From the NCBI GenBank assembly GCA_021401465.1, contig JADDMT010000014.1:372001-436000 (forward strand): 64,000 nucleotides of DNA, written 5' to 3'. Shown piece by piece: positions 19,970 through 31,418 of the stretch. Each line of letters starts with the position of its first letter. Position 1 is the first letter of the stretch. Origin of the DNA: Teratosphaeria epicoccoides (Eukaryota > Ascomycota > Dothideomycetes > Mycosphaerellales > Teratosphaeriaceae). Made by a program: the position numbers and the translations under genes. The notes beneath the pieces were generated by a model. The model was not told where the DNA came from. It ran no database searches and worked only from the letters and a program-made list of their open reading frames with translations.

Positions 19970-22900
19970 TTGTTGCGCGGTTCTTAACCAGGCAGCCTGC
20001 AGTCTTTGCGCAAGGCTGATGATTCGCTCGGGCACCATTAGCCTGTGCAAAAACGAGGATGATGAACATGGCATTCCCTATCAGCCCTCCTTCGTCCTGC
20101 TCGGTCCGGCCGACCGATTGCGCTCGCTAATAAGTAAGAAGCATGCACAGCAGCGCCATGGTAGCGAGCAGAAATGATCATCTTACCCGCGGCGTTCTAG
20201 GCCCGGAAAAGAAAATTTCGCTAGGGGCTTGTCACGAGTGGAAAGCTTCGAGAAAAGAAATGGAGTGAAGGAGCTCGCGAAACTTGGCCCTAACCTCCTG
20301 TGGGCCTTACCGGCGATGTTATGCGACAAATAGTAGGGCGACTCTTGCGGTCAGAAGGCACCAAAGCGTTCCATCGTGTCAGGCTGTAGTCCGGAGCTCC
20401 GCTGTCTTCGTATCGGTCCCGTGCATCATACTCCTTCAGTCTTGTTCCGCCGGTGTCATCATCTTACCTGACGGCGTCTCTTCGACGTGACAAGATCGGG
20501 ATGCCAAAAATGGTCGTGAGATCGGTAACAGATCGTTGGTCTGGCGAAGCTCTTTGCAGTGGGGAAAGCGAAACTCGTCAGCAACGCCCCCGACCTTATT
20601 AGACCTGAGACCTGCTCGAGCCAATCGGAAGCGTGTTGCAAGGTTCACCATAGTATTGCACCGAAGCCGTTGGACATTCGGACAGCATCGAATTCGATCT
20701 GCGATCCCCATCCTGGATTGCCACGGAATGGATTATTCAGCAACCGATTCTCACGAGTCACATCATCATGAGAGGCCGGCCACTGTCAAATGAAGAGCTG
20801 GTTTTAGCTTGCGCTTTCATGCACACGCAAGCTGGCATGGCGTGGCAGCTTGCCGCCCATCCTGCCGCCAGCATGCCGTGGCGCAGCAACACCATGTGGG
20901 ACATCTCACACATTCTTGCGGGTCAAGTATACGACCAAACCTTCTGATCTAAGAGGCATTTGCCCATGAGCTGTGTACCACAGTAACGCAAAAGCCTGAC
21001 AGCGGTATGAAGGATTCGCGCTTTTAGTCAAACGTCTTACAACCCAGCATGGTCTACGGAATCCGTCTCAACATTGCATTTCACTTGTGTTCACGATCAT
21101 GCAGGGCTCTACCCAACCGAGGCTCGCACATGTCTAAATGCCTGCCACTGTTGACACAATAACTTCAACCCTACTGTCTCATGCATGCATCGAGCCACTC
21201 CCTTTGATTCCATTGCCTGTCACATGCGCGTCAACCCAAGCGACGCCAGTGGGCGTTTGCCTTTCGGCCTTTCGAATGAGACGACGCGCCTGCAGGGACG
21301 AATCAAACAAGCGGTCAGCCTCGGTGCACTGGGTCACTCTGGGACACACCGTCTCTACATGCGGATGTGTCACGCTCCGATGCCAACCACAGAGTATCCA
21401 TAAGTAACTCCACCTAGTCGCATCGGATCGGCTGGGCAAGAATTGTGACATCAATGCCATCCCGAAGAGGGCTACCTATTTTCTGATGCCTCACGCTTGT
21501 CTGGCTACAAATTACAACCTAGTGATGCCGTCTCCCTAGTGATGCCGTCTCCCTGTACACTTGGATCTTATTCCGTGCCCCACTGACTTGGTTTCTCGCA
21601 AGACTGCAGGTGTGCCATGGTTGAAACCTGAGATGAGCGCTGCACATCCCGCGCGTTTCTCAAGCATCAGGTGACGCCTCCTAGGCAGCGTAATTTTGGT
21701 TGTGGCTAAAGCACTCTGGACCCACGGCAGTTGAGCAAGCCTCATAGGACAGCGCACGCATCACCTAAGCCTATCTACCAATCTGCTTTGATGCTATGTC
21801 TCCCTCCTGCGTAGTACTGAGGCCTGACATGGCTCACGTCCCACACACCTTCACAGCCTGATCTACACCTTACCACACGAAATTAGCTATCGGCAAGAAT
21901 GAAGGAATATGCATGACGCGGAGAGACTTCTGATGCGAATTGACCTGTCACGACGCGCGTATGGGCAGAGATTGCAGCCACTAACGCCATGATCAAGGGA
22001 ACTCATGCATTGGGGAGCTCCAGCAACGGTCACAAGTCTGGAAGCTCCCACATGACTGGTGTCTCGGGGACGACGTTGATCTCCAAGCTGAGCCAGCGCG
22101 AGCGCTTGGACATGCTTCTGACACAATAAACGGACAACGCTTCCGAAGGAGGGACAAGTACGTACGGGTCAGAGGGTTTCGAGCTTCACCGCCGTTGCTA
22201 GAGGGTTTTCGCACGGGTCATCGTCCAGTTCTTGCAAGCTCTCTTCTCCGTAGGGCCTTTGGAGAGACACGAACTGTGTTCTTGACAACACCTCAGGTGA
22301 CCCACACTCGTTCTGCTCGACATGTTGGCAAGTCGACGTAATCTTCGACAGTCTTGAAGTCTGCTCGTTGGTAGAGTCCGTTCCTCTGATTGGAATAAGG
22401 ATGGACTGCTGCTCATCATGCTCATGTCATCGGGCTTGCGATCTGCCTGGGCTCATTACACCGTTTGAAGAGACGTTGTCGACGACCAGCGGACGATGCC
22501 GACTTGAGGCGGAGTCAAAGGTGATCCCAGCTCGATGCGACAGAGCCCGAAACAACGAGACCACAGGTGCCCTATATCATTACTGATAGTCCCAGAACCT
22601 GCAAGAACACAAGGTATCCTTGATGCTCATACAAGGCAGTATGCACGCTCACCTCGATTTGCAGGCGAAATACACAGGCATTATCAAGCTCATGCTCAGT
22701 ATCGGAATGATCTTTAAGATCAAACAGGCTCCGCTCAAAAGTCCTACAAACCCATGCCAATACCAAAAACTGCTAAATAAAAGCAGGCTACTCCGTACAA
22801 CACGTTGGCCACGTTCCTTGCGGACGTTCAAGTCTCCTACCTCGCCCGGGAAACCTCGATACAGCAATGCGTTCAGGCTTCGAGGCTGTCCGGAATCTCA

Positions 22901-23712
22901 TGTTGCTTGCTTACGGGTGGTGCAGGGCACACTTCGCGACGCAGAGTTGATTGTCGCCGGAAATCACGCTCGGAATTTTGAAGCGTTCCAAAGGGACGGA
23001 CTCCATAGTCCGACTGCACGTAGGGTGAAACGCTATGCTGACATGGTGGCGGAACAACATGGTTTAGTATCTCGCGAAGTACCAGCTTACCGCACGGGCA
23101 GATTCTCTCGTCGAATCCCGTGCGACAAGGGCGTTCCTGGACGTGAAGACCACATGCATATAGCCTGGAGGAGCAAGGAGCATATGCCGTCCCTGTTAGC
23201 GACACTCACAACCTGGGACTCGTCGATGTAACTGCGGCAGTATTGAAGGTACCCTCGAGGATGTACTCGTATTATACGTATTGTGTCTGTCGGGGTAAGG
23301 AGCAACAAGACGCTCGGCTCCTCTTGGCAAGTGGCTACATCTCCCGATACCACACGTGCATTCTTCCCGCGACACTGAACGTGCGAAGACAATCTTGAGG
23401 CAAGTTGCGGAATATTTGCGCACGAAACTAACTGCCGCGATGCTTCGTCTGGCTTTTTTGCCTTGAGTCCTCATTTTGTTGTCACACTGGCCTTCATGGC
23501 ACAATCATGGCACACTCGTGGCAGCACAGTGTATGGCATCTCCGCACAGGGTACCCTCATACCCGTAAGCCTGCCTCGGCTGCCAGGGCATTGCTGATGC
23601 AAACAGCAGCCGTTAGAGAGCATTTCGACCCAGCCGCTCAGACTAGCGTCGAGAGCCGGCAACAGAACAGTCTACGCAGTGGCAGATCAAGTACGGCGCT
23701 ATGTGGACTCAT
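19970..23712. other. 3.7-kb gene-poor stretch after the retrotransposon
   Basis: No frame shows a domain, conserved motif or believable exon chain; the longest (203 codons near 22,620) is low-information. No second transposon, RNA gene or array was seen. The only structure noted is a two-unit tandem repeat at 21,519-21,552. Confidence 0.5.
21519..21552. repeat. Perfect 17-bp tandem duplication
   Basis: The unit CTAGTGATGCCGTCTCC occurs twice in direct succession and is followed by the start of a third (CT). It lies in non-coding DNA. Confidence 0.9.
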
Positions 23713-24663
23713 CTACCATACTCTGTTCTCTCCCACACCACCACTACCGCCTCCGCCTCCGCCTCTACTTCCACGCTTTCGGGAGTCCCTCTTACCCGTA
23801 TTCGGCGTCCTGAAAAATAGCGACGGCCCATGGCCCTTTGCCACTGTATAGCTCAAATATCCTCTCTTCGCATCGTCCCGATAGTACTCAATATCTTTCC
23901 TGCTCGTTGGGTCTGGCAGCCGATACCTGTATTGCCGCCTTTCCTCCACCATCGCATCCGCTGCGTGCTCTGAACCGTCTTCACTTTCCGGCGCGAGCAA
24001 GATCCGCGACTGTAAAGAGTGTATCGGATCCATCTCGCCCTTCTTGATCTTCTTCACGGCAAAGTCGGTATAGTAGCGCGTCACGACAGATCCTCCGACA
24101 GCCTCCACCGCCTTGATCGCCTCCTCGCTCGCCCGAGATACTACAATGTGGATAGGTGTCCGCAGGTCCTCTTTGCCTCTTGCCAGTAATTTGATGCCAT
24201 CAGCACCGACGCCATGTACGCACCTGCTGCTGCCCAGCTCCCGAAGCGTGATCACTTTACCTGCATCTAGTTTGCCTTTATCGATCCACGCTTGGATCTT
24301 GTCCAGATTCACTTTACTGTAATCCTTCAAGAATACGCTGGGCAAGTCTTGCCCTCTCTTGCCCTTGACCTTCCAATTCGGAGTCTGCCCTCCTTGCATG
24401 CCCACAGGCACCTTGCCATGTTGTTTCTGACCCTTGTGTCCTCGACCAGACGTCTTGCCGTAGCCGGAGGAAGGACCGCGGCCGACGCGAATGCGTTTGG
24501 AGTAGGCGCCTTTGGTGTCGGAGATTTGGGAGAGGATTGAGGCGGCGCGTTGTTGGTGCTGAGGAATAGACGGGTAGAGGAAGGGCGCAAGTGGTTGGAA
24601 GGCGGTGGCGGGCTGGTTGATGGACCGCAACGCTCGGCTGAGGCAATGGAGGCGGGGAGGCAT
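23713..24663 (-). CDS. mrpl10: Mitochondrial large-subunit ribosomal protein uL15m
   Basis: Component of the mitochondrial 54S large ribosomal subunit (yeast MRPL10, bacterial L15). The 316-residue product begins with an Arg-rich presequence (MPPRLHCLSRALRSINQ) suitable for mitochondrial import. The L15 signature follows: RVGRGPSSGYGKTSGRGHKG, then GGQTPNWKVKGKRG. A beta-rich domain and the conserved GADGIKLLARGKE region come next. A C-terminal extension, normal for fungal mitochondrial L15, ends in Gly/Arg-rich sequence. I chose the ATG at 24,661-24,663 because the sequence after it is a good presequence. Two in-frame ATGs lie further upstream, at 24,810 and 24,732. Confidence 0.93.
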   Translation of the reverse strand: MPPRLHCLSRALRSINQPATAFQPLAPFLYPSIPQHQQRAASILSQISDTKGAYSKRIRVGRGPSSGYGKTSGRGHKGQKQHGKVPVGMQGGQTPNWKVKGKRGQDLPSVFLKDYSKVNLDKIQAWIDKGKLDAGKVITLRELGSSRCVHGVGADGIKLLARGKEDLRTPIHIVVSRASEEAIKAVEAVGGSVVTRYYTDFAVKKIKKGEMDPIHSLQSRILLAPESEDGSEHAADAMVEERRQYRYRLPDPTSRKDIEYYRDDAKRGYLSYTVAKGHGPSLFFRTPNTGKRDSRKRGSRGGGGGGSGGVGENRVW

Positions 24664-25033
24664 GATGGGATGGACCATGCGGTAGCCTGTATCATCAATG
24701 GCAGCAAGTCGAGATGCGAGTCGCGGCGGCATTATCCGCGCTATGGCTTGGCGTTCTGGGTCTTCCACGTCCTGCTCCACGACCTTGGTAACTGCATTGC
24801 ATCCGGTCAAATGTCCGCTATCGTGATCCCGGCCTCATCGGCCTCATCGGACATAGCATGGCCAATTATGCAATGGCGCTGTGGCACGAAGCAGGCATTA
24901 TAGAAAGAGGTTCAGACTGACCTGCATAATCACAGCCGCTGGATATCTGCCATTCGGACATCCCACATCTCAAACCTGTCTCCCGCGTTTGACGTGCTCT
25001 CCCCGCTTGACGTGAGCGCATTTGGCTGTTGTC

Positions 25034-26080
25034 ATGAAGCTGCTCAATATTAATACACAGACTTTTGGAGAATTTCCAGCTGACCCACCACCCTACGCGA
25101 TCGCTCCGCACAAATGGGGCGATCATGAAGCAACATACGAGGACTTTCGAGATGAGCCTGTAGACGAGAAACCGCGTCTATTCCGGGCGGTCGGTCATAA
25201 GAAGACTCCAGAACAAGGCCCTGCTGGCATCAGTAAGGTCAAAGGCTTTTGCGAACTCGTGAAGCGAATAAATCGCGAGGATAAGGACCACCCCCAAAAC
25301 CAGTGCGAATGGCTTTGATTTGACACCTGTGGGTATTGCTTTGGAAGATTGCAACTTGGCTGCGCTGATGGACAGGGACCGGCCTCAGATTCTATTAACA
25401 AAGCCAGCAGCACGGAGTTGCAAAAGGCAATAAACTCTATGTTCGCTTCGTACGCGAATGCGGTTGTATGTTATGTCTATCTGACCGACGTGGAGACAAG
25501 GACCTTGTACGCAAGTGAAGCGAGCACAGTGTTCATCGGCGCCAAGTTGACAACGCTCCCTTTTGCCTCAGGGTACGAACTTTCTACCAGCTCCTGGTTT
25601 TCCCATGGGTGGATGCTTCAGGAGCTATTGGCGCCTGCGAATGTCGTATTCCTTGACAAGCACTGGCATGTTGCTGGCCACAAGTGCGCGACAGCCAGCG
25701 AGCCACTTCTCCCTGGTGTTACTGTGTTCACCGAGCCAATGCGCGAAACAGTGGAACCAGCTTTGAACCAGGCGATCGAAAGGATCACTGGTATACCAAA
25801 CGCGGTCCTCCAAGACTATGATTGTAGCAAAGGCCTCTCCGTTGAGGCAAAGATGGCTTGGATGAAAGGCAGGAAGAACACTTGAGTGGAAGACATGGCC
25901 TATTGCACTCTCCGTCTTTTCGACGTCTCCCTGCCAATGATCTATGGCGAAGGCCACCGAGCTCAGAAACGTTTACAGCGGGAGATCGAGGAGCATAGCA
26001 GACATGGAGACCAGCAGCCCGAGCTCCAGCGAGCCGCGCACCCGTGTATCACAACGTGCAGCAAAGCACGCGTAGAATGA
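25034..26080 (+). pseudogene. HET-domain (heterokaryon incompatibility) gene, two nonsense codons
   Basis: HET-domain proteins trigger cell death after fusion of incompatible hyphae. The frame starts MKLLNINTQTFGEF, then PPYAIAPHKWGDHEATYEDF (the usual SH.WG.dEV.F block), GISKVKGFCELVKR, then INKASSTELQKAINSMFASY, VVCYVYLTDV, WFSHGWMLQELLAPANVVF, ITGIPNAVL and VEDMAYCTLRLF...LPMIYGEG. All pieces are in one frame, broken by TGA at 25,316-25,318 (expected Trp of WIDTC) and TGA at 25,883-25,885 (expected Arg before VEDMAYC). A 60-nt phase-neutral intron at 25,329-25,388 (GTGGGT, GCTGATG, CTCAG) fits family alignment. Nothing like a NACHT or WD-repeat part follows. A sequencing error at both sites is possible but less likely. 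Confidence 0.82.
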
Positions 26081-26670
26081 CACCGCGGCAGAGCAGCAAA
26101 GATGGTGACGGCGTCAATCGGCGTTCCCGTGACGCATGTCTCTTATCGCCGTTGGGTGTTTTGCAGTGGCAGCCGTTTATGCGCGGTAAGCAATCGGAAA
26201 GACCCGACTCAGACCTGAGAGATTTGGAATGCTCAGTTGTCCGGGCTTCACCTCAGCATCAAGCTGCCGCAGTAATGGCAACGATGAGCGCCAGCGCAGA
26301 GAGAGCACAAATTTGCGACAGCGAGGTGGATGCGTAATGTCACAGTACGCGTAATGAAGAGTAGCCGTGAAAGCTGAAGGCAAGGCAAATGTGCAAAAGT
26401 CGATAACCAGCTAAGGCTCGTTAGCCGATCTCTGTTCACCTGTACTCCAAAACTGTAGAGATCTGGAGATCTCCGGCAAGGAGGACATTGAAACTCTTCG
26501 AAGCAAAACGCAAGGACCTGACGGATTGGAACCTTTTCATGTCGGCCGTAGGCTCCTGCTTCGCCTGTCCATGACTTCTGTCGATGCAGACCGCTCGCTC
26601 GAACGCTATTTCAAGGTAGACAAAACTGACCACTCTCGCGAGCCCACTACCATAACGAGACCTTCTGCGC
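26081..26670. other. Intergenic, nothing seen
   Basis: 590 bp between the HET pseudogene and the rhomboid stop codon. Only short frames. Confidence 0.5.
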
Positions 26671-28320
26671 CTAAGCGAACAGTTCCCTCACCATCATCCT
26701 ACCGCTCGAATTGTTCCCATCAGTAGTCGAAGTCGTAATGTTCAGCTCACCCACATCGCACCAATTCTGCCCTCCCACTTTGACATCCAGACAACTCAAG
26801 TACTTGCACCACCCGCATGTCCTCCTCCATTCGTAGAAGTTCTTCAGCAGGAGAATAAACCCTATGAGACATCCGATCAGAGCGGCGGCGCGCACACCCC
26901 ACCATACCCACCATGCTCCTTTTCGGTCCTTGAAGAAGTGCAATGGGTTTTTGATAAAGCCAACAAGGCCCTGATCGCGTTCGTCGGCAGCAGAGCGGCG
27001 AGAGATGCCGGAGTAGCGCGCAGGTTGCGCAATGCCGTAGGATGGCCTGCGTGAGAAGGATGTGGGTGAGCGGAGGATGCAGACGCCAAGTACCAAGCCC
27101 ATGAGGAACCCGCCTATGTGGCTGAAATTGTCCAGACCAGGAAGAAGTCCCAGCACGAATGCAATCGCAACATCGACGAGGATAAAGAGCAGGTCTTTGA
27201 TCGGTCCTGATCGCTGCTTCCAGGTGTACAGCAGATCCAGCAGTGTAATGGCCAGGATTCCGAACAGCGAGCCCGAGCAGCCACAGGATGCTATCCCCGT
27301 TGCTGCAAAATTCCCGCCAAGCACGAAGCCGAAGATGCCGGCGGCGAAGTAGACGATGGCGAAGCGCAGGCTGCCAATCAGTTTCTCGATGTCGCGACCC
27401 AGCGTCATTTGGAGCAGGAGGTTGAAGCCGATGTGGACGATGCCTGCGTGCAGGAAGATTGGCACAATGAAGCGCCACCATTGATCAGGTGCTGGCTTGT
27501 CGTCGAGACTTCCTCCAATGTGTGGATTAGGCACACCACCCATGCCGCAGAGCTCGGAGAGCGTGCAGGTGCTTCCTGAGGTGGTGGACGTGGTGTTCGG
27601 GCATGGCCAGGCGATGTCGACGGTTTCGTTTTGGATGTTCGGCATACTGTGCATGCACGGCTGATATCGGGACCCCATGTTGATGAGGACGTAGGGTGAG
27701 GGACCGATCATAGGATTGAATGATGGGTGTATCTCGATGGGAGATTTGGTGAGGACGGCATTTCTGGCGATTTCGGCGATGAAGACGACGAGTTGGATGA
27801 AGGTCAAGACATAGACCACCCATGTGATTCTGCCGCTGAAGAAACGATCTTTGAAGCCTCCATTTCCGCTTCTGCCTTCCAATTGCCGCCGCGACTGTTT
27901 CCGCGGATCGACGTCTCGGATGAAGTCGTCATCGCCTGCTGCCAGGGCTTGTTGACTGTGGTTGTGTGGTAGAATCGGCGAAACCGTCGTTGTGCTGTCA
28001 TGCTTCTTTCTGCCATTCATTGGAATTGCATCTCCGTCGTCGAATGGATCTCTATCGTCTTCTACAAGCCTTCCACTGCTCCCGCTGTACTCATTTGATG
28101 GCGTGTATGGCGAATAAGGGTTTGAGGTGTGTGGTAGCCGACGGTCGTCGAAGGGTGTGCCTGCCGATGGGGAGACGGGCGCATCGTTGTGGGTGTTGTA
28201 GCGACTTAGTGGATGCGAAGTATCGCCGTAGGGATCGTTTGTGTGGTATGAGGGCGCATAGCTTGGATTCTGACTTTGCGCATATGTATTTCGTGTTCGA
28301 TAGTACTCGTTTGATGCCAT
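26671..28320 (-). CDS. Rhomboid-family intramembrane serine protease
   Basis: Polytopic protease that cleaves transmembrane substrates within the bilayer. The 549-residue product starts MASNEYYRTRN. It has a disordered cytosolic N-terminus (~200 residues, Tyr/Ser/Pro/Asn-rich), a first membrane segment (TWVVYVLTFIQLVVFIAEIA), a long Cys-containing loop, and then the rhomboid core. The core shows WWRFIVPIFLHAGIVHIGFN, catalytic Ser in GCSGSLFGI (about residue 348), several hydrophobic helices, and catalytic His in SHIGGFLMG (about residue 400). A membrane segment near the C-terminus (RAAALIGCLIGFILLL) precedes a Cys-containing tail. Both catalytic residues are present, so it should be active, unlike iRhoms. 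The ATG at 28,318-28,320 was chosen because the upstream in-frame sequence is not protein-like. Substrate and compartment are unknown. Confidence 0.93.
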   Translation of the reverse strand: MASNEYYRTRNTYAQSQNPSYAPSYHTNDPYGDTSHPLSRYNTHNDAPVSPSAGTPFDDRRLPHTSNPYSPYTPSNEYSGSSGRLVEDDRDPFDDGDAIPMNGRKKHDSTTTVSPILPHNHSQQALAAGDDDFIRDVDPRKQSRRQLEGRSGNGGFKDRFFSGRITWVVYVLTFIQLVVFIAEIARNAVLTKSPIEIHPSFNPMIGPSPYVLINMGSRYQPCMHSMPNIQNETVDIAWPCPNTTSTTSGSTCTLSELCGMGGVPNPHIGGSLDDKPAPDQWWRFIVPIFLHAGIVHIGFNLLLQMTLGRDIEKLIGSLRFAIVYFAAGIFGFVLGGNFAATGIASCGCSGSLFGILAITLLDLLYTWKQRSGPIKDLLFILVDVAIAFVLGLLPGLDNFSHIGGFLMGLVLGVCILRSPTSFSRRPSYGIAQPARYSGISRRSAADERDQGLVGFIKNPLHFFKDRKGAWWVWWGVRAAALIGCLIGFILLLKNFYEWRRTCGWCKYLSCLDVKVGGQNWCDVGELNITTSTTDGNNSSGRMMVRELFA

Positions 28321-30020
28321 GGCAGGCTGTTCTGTTGCTCCAAAGAGCTGCTTCCGCTCTCTTCTGACCCTGCCGCAGGTGTTGCTGAGGTAGGCGGCGC
28401 AAACGTTCTGTATAAAAACAAAAGACGCACAGATGTCAGATGTCGCGAAGGGACCGGACTCGCGGCTTGTTCTCTTGCTGGACCTGCTACTTCCGTCCGT
28501 ATGTCCTTGTTTCTCGCGCTTCACAAACAACAGTATCTTCCCCACTTCTCCGATCGCAGTGAGTGCATGTAACGAGAGGATAATGAGATGGCCAACTCTT
28601 CAACATCAGTCGATCGGTGCTCAAGCGATAATCTGACTTAGGCGCGAAAAGACATAATAGAACAAATAATGGACATCAAAAATAGCTTGGTGGTGGCTCA
28701 GCTTGCAGTGGAAATGGTAGATCGGAGGAAGGACACACATGCGAACATGGCAACGTCAGTATGCTCCTGACGCGCGGATCGACAGGGGTCGCGTCAAGGA
28801 GGCAGCCCCTGCGGCTGCGACACGTCCTTTGTCAATGCACGTGTAGTCGTGTCTTGATCGCTGAATTGCTTATGTTGTCGTAAATACACACAGACATCAG
28901 TGGAGAAATCAGTACACCAGGCGCTATCAAGAGACAACAGGCGAGAAGCTTTGTCAAGCCAACGCGGTGCAGTCATACCTTAGCATTAGCCGAGACGCTT
29001 ACCCAATGCAGTCCCAGAGTGGCTCTCTCAACTTTTCTAGAGATCAAGCGAGCACACTGGCAGGCAGAATTGTGCATTGCTATGTTTTCTCCTTGACAAC
29101 ACCGCTGCGGCCTCTAATTACTCAGGCCCTTGTCCTTCCCTCGACGCCTGAGCAGAGGGCAGAGAGCAAAATTGGCATGCAATACTCCCAGGCTCATCGC
29201 TATCGTTACGGACTTTCGATATCGCTCCCCCATCACCAATCTCCACTCTAGCCACACCAGCAGTCGCAGCCCATCGGATCCATCCAGCAAGCATATTTGT
29301 CGGTGAAGGACTGCAAGATTGCAAGTTGTGTCAACGGGCGGTTCGGGTACCAGACGCCCCAAGCGGTGGCGGATTGCACTCTATATAGGAAAGATTCACC
29401 ACTCTTTTGCACTCAGATTGACAGGCGCCAACAAGTATGCCGCAGTTTCCCATACTCTCCCAGTCAGCTTTTGTGGAAAAGGTGTGTTGTGCATAGCCTG
29501 TACCGCCGCAGTCGTCGCAGTCGTCGCAGCCCAGTGCTTCATCTGAAGGAGCCATGCGTGGGGAAGTGTAGGTTAAAGTGCTCAGTGGCTGGGAAATCCT
29601 TGCGGAGGTATGGCGAGGGCAGTCCTGCTACTTTATCGCCGGCTAGATGCTCGACATCTTGGGCTCCTACGCCGCCGATTTGGTGCAGCGGCGAGACATC
29701 GCGAGTGTTTGCCAGCCCCGCCACGCCACACAAAGGCACAGAGACGAGACACGTTAGGCTCATGTTCTTGCGACTACGTTAGAGCAGTCGTCTAATGGAG
29801 TGGTGTAATAGCAGACGGTAGGCTGCATCCTCGTGCTATGCTCTGCGCTGTTGTGGAGCCAGTGGTAGCTGGTGCGTTCTGTAACCTGCAAGCCTTTTGA
29901 TGGCGAGAAATACTGGCTTCGTATTATATCCCGAATGCGAGGCCGTGTTGCTGGACAATAGACCGCGCCATGCCATGATGTCAAGAAGAAGGCATATTGT
30001 CCCCGAGTCAGGTGCCTAAT
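28321..30020. other. 1.7-kb intergenic region
   Basis: Lies between the rhomboid start and the DUF1275 region. Apart from the weak minus-strand candidate at 29,539-29,763 no coding signal was accepted, and no RNA gene or repeat was seen. Confidence 0.45.
29539..29763 (-). CDS. Possible small secreted protein (weak)
   Basis: A 74-codon frame with an ATG start. Residues 1-18 (MSLTCLVSVPLCGVAGLA) could be a short signal peptide, and the next part (RDVSPLHQIGGVGAQDVEHL, then AGDKVAGLPSPYLRKDF) has the composition of a mature polypeptide rather than a shadow frame. No family is recognised. The frame closes soon after; a continuation by splicing into a Cys-rich stretch near 29,330-29,540 is conceivable but no clean intron was found. 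Could be chance. Confidence 0.25.
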   Translation of the reverse strand: MSLTCLVSVPLCGVAGLANTRDVSPLHQIGGVGAQDVEHLAGDKVAGLPSPYLRKDFPATEHFNLHFPTHGSFR

Positions 30021-30101
30021 ATGTCCGGTCTCGCTCTAGAGTCAGGAACGATCAATCCTGAAGAGACGCAGAGTGACGAGACGGCATTCATGTTTGACAA
30101 G
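30021..30101 (+). other. Possible 5' exon upstream of the DUF1275 gene
   Basis: ATG at 30,021 opens 27 codons (MSGLALESGTINPEETQSDE and seven more), ending at a consensus donor GTAAGT at 30,101. Sequence from 30,377 (EFREQFRAASERVLKEDVRR), directly after an ATAG acceptor, is also protein-like and in frame with the DUF1275 ATG at 30,461. A direct splice of the two breaks phase, so another exon between them or a different start is needed. Confidence 0.35.
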
Positions 30102-30460
30102 TAAGTTGTTGCTGATAGGGAAAGTTGTTTTTTTCTTGCTGTTCAAGCCCAATTCGGCATGTGCATATTGCGCGATAAGCCAATCGAAGATCTCACGTGC
30201 GCTAAGCCGCTTCTACTTTGTGTTTCTCCCCCAACACAAGTCATAGGATGATCAGCTTCGAAAGGACCAGGCGTAGATGGTGATCACTGATAATGGTGGC
30301 GTAGGACTCAGCTGACCGGCCCGCCTTCCTGATTGATTTCCCTTACCCTAGGCGTCCGGCATTGAGTTTGCGATAGGAGTTTCGAGAACAATTCCGGGCA
30401 GCATCAGAACGGGTGCTCAAGGAAGACGTGCGGCGCCATTCTGACTTTACAGAGGCAGTC

Positions 30461-31418
30461 ATGTCCAAGGCTCCAGACTCTATGCCATCACCACGGGCGG
30501 TAGATAGCAGCGCGCATGGGAATACATATGATACTGGCTTCAGCGACCCGGAAAAGCATCCTGTGCCAAAAAGAGCAGGCTTCTTCTCTCGCACAAATCT
30601 GCTTGGGCCCGTCATCAAGGATCATGGAGACTTACCACTGCTGGCGATGAGCTTGGTGACCGGGTTGGTGGACGCGGCGAGTTTCAGAAATTGGGGAATG
30701 TTTATAGGGATGCAAACTGGTAAGGTCTCCTTGGCTTCACCTGCAAAAGTTTAAACATGGATTGATGGGAGCGTCAGGCAACACTGTCATCCTTGGTCTC
30801 TCCACAGCCGGATTGCCATCGAACCCGCATGCCTGGCTCACAACCCTTGTATCTATAGTCACTTTCCTCGTCGGAGCTTTCGTTACATTCAGAGTCTCGA
30901 AAATCATCACGCCAGAAGGTCCGAATCGAAATCGGCTATGGGAAGCCTCGCTATTTCTGGTCCAAGGTCTCCTCATCATCGTGTCTGCCGGCATTGCGCA
31001 GCCAATGAACATCATTCCTCAAAACACAAGAGGCACGAATCGAGATCAACGGGATCCGGAGTCAGTAATCGATAACATCCTGATCGTCTCCCTCATTCCA
31101 CCGCTGGCTTTCCAATCAGGTATGCAAATTGCGACTTCGAGACTGCTTGGGTTCAACGAGCTGCCGGTCAATGTCTTGACGTCTACCTACTGCGATTTGA
31201 TGGGCGACTTCAAGCTATTTGCTACCAACAACGTGAAGAGAAATCGAAGAGCGACATCGGTCGGGCTGTTGCTGGCTGGTGCGATCATCAGTGGGTGGCT
31301 TTTGAGGAGTCGTGGAGGACTGCCGGCGGTGCTATGGTTGAGTGGCGGGATCAAGGTGTTGACGGGGTTTGCAGTGTTCTTTTTGATGCCCGCGTTGAAG
31401 GAGAGCATACTCAAGTGA
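30461..31418 (+). CDS. DUF1275 (YoaK-type) integral membrane protein, one intron
   Basis: Member of the DUF1275 family, multi-pass membrane proteins of unproven function in bacteria and fungi. Exons 30,461-30,719 and 30,778-31,418. The 58-nt intron (donor GTAAGG, acceptor GTCAG) rebuilds GMFIGMQTGNTVILGLS, the family hallmark. The product is about 299 residues: a hydrophilic N-terminus, then membrane segments including LLALSLVTGLVDA-like sequence before the hallmark, WLTTLVSIVTFLVGAFVTF, ASLFLVQGLLIIVSAGIA, SVGLLLAGAIISGWLL and VLTGFAVFFLMPAL. Protein-like sequence continues in frame upstream to a splice acceptor at 30,376, so the true N-terminus may be longer. Confidence 0.85.

Noticed and set aside
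22620..23231. 203-codon plus-strand frame in the gene-poor island
   Set aside because: Composition is that of random non-coding sequence; no recognisable motif and no splice context.
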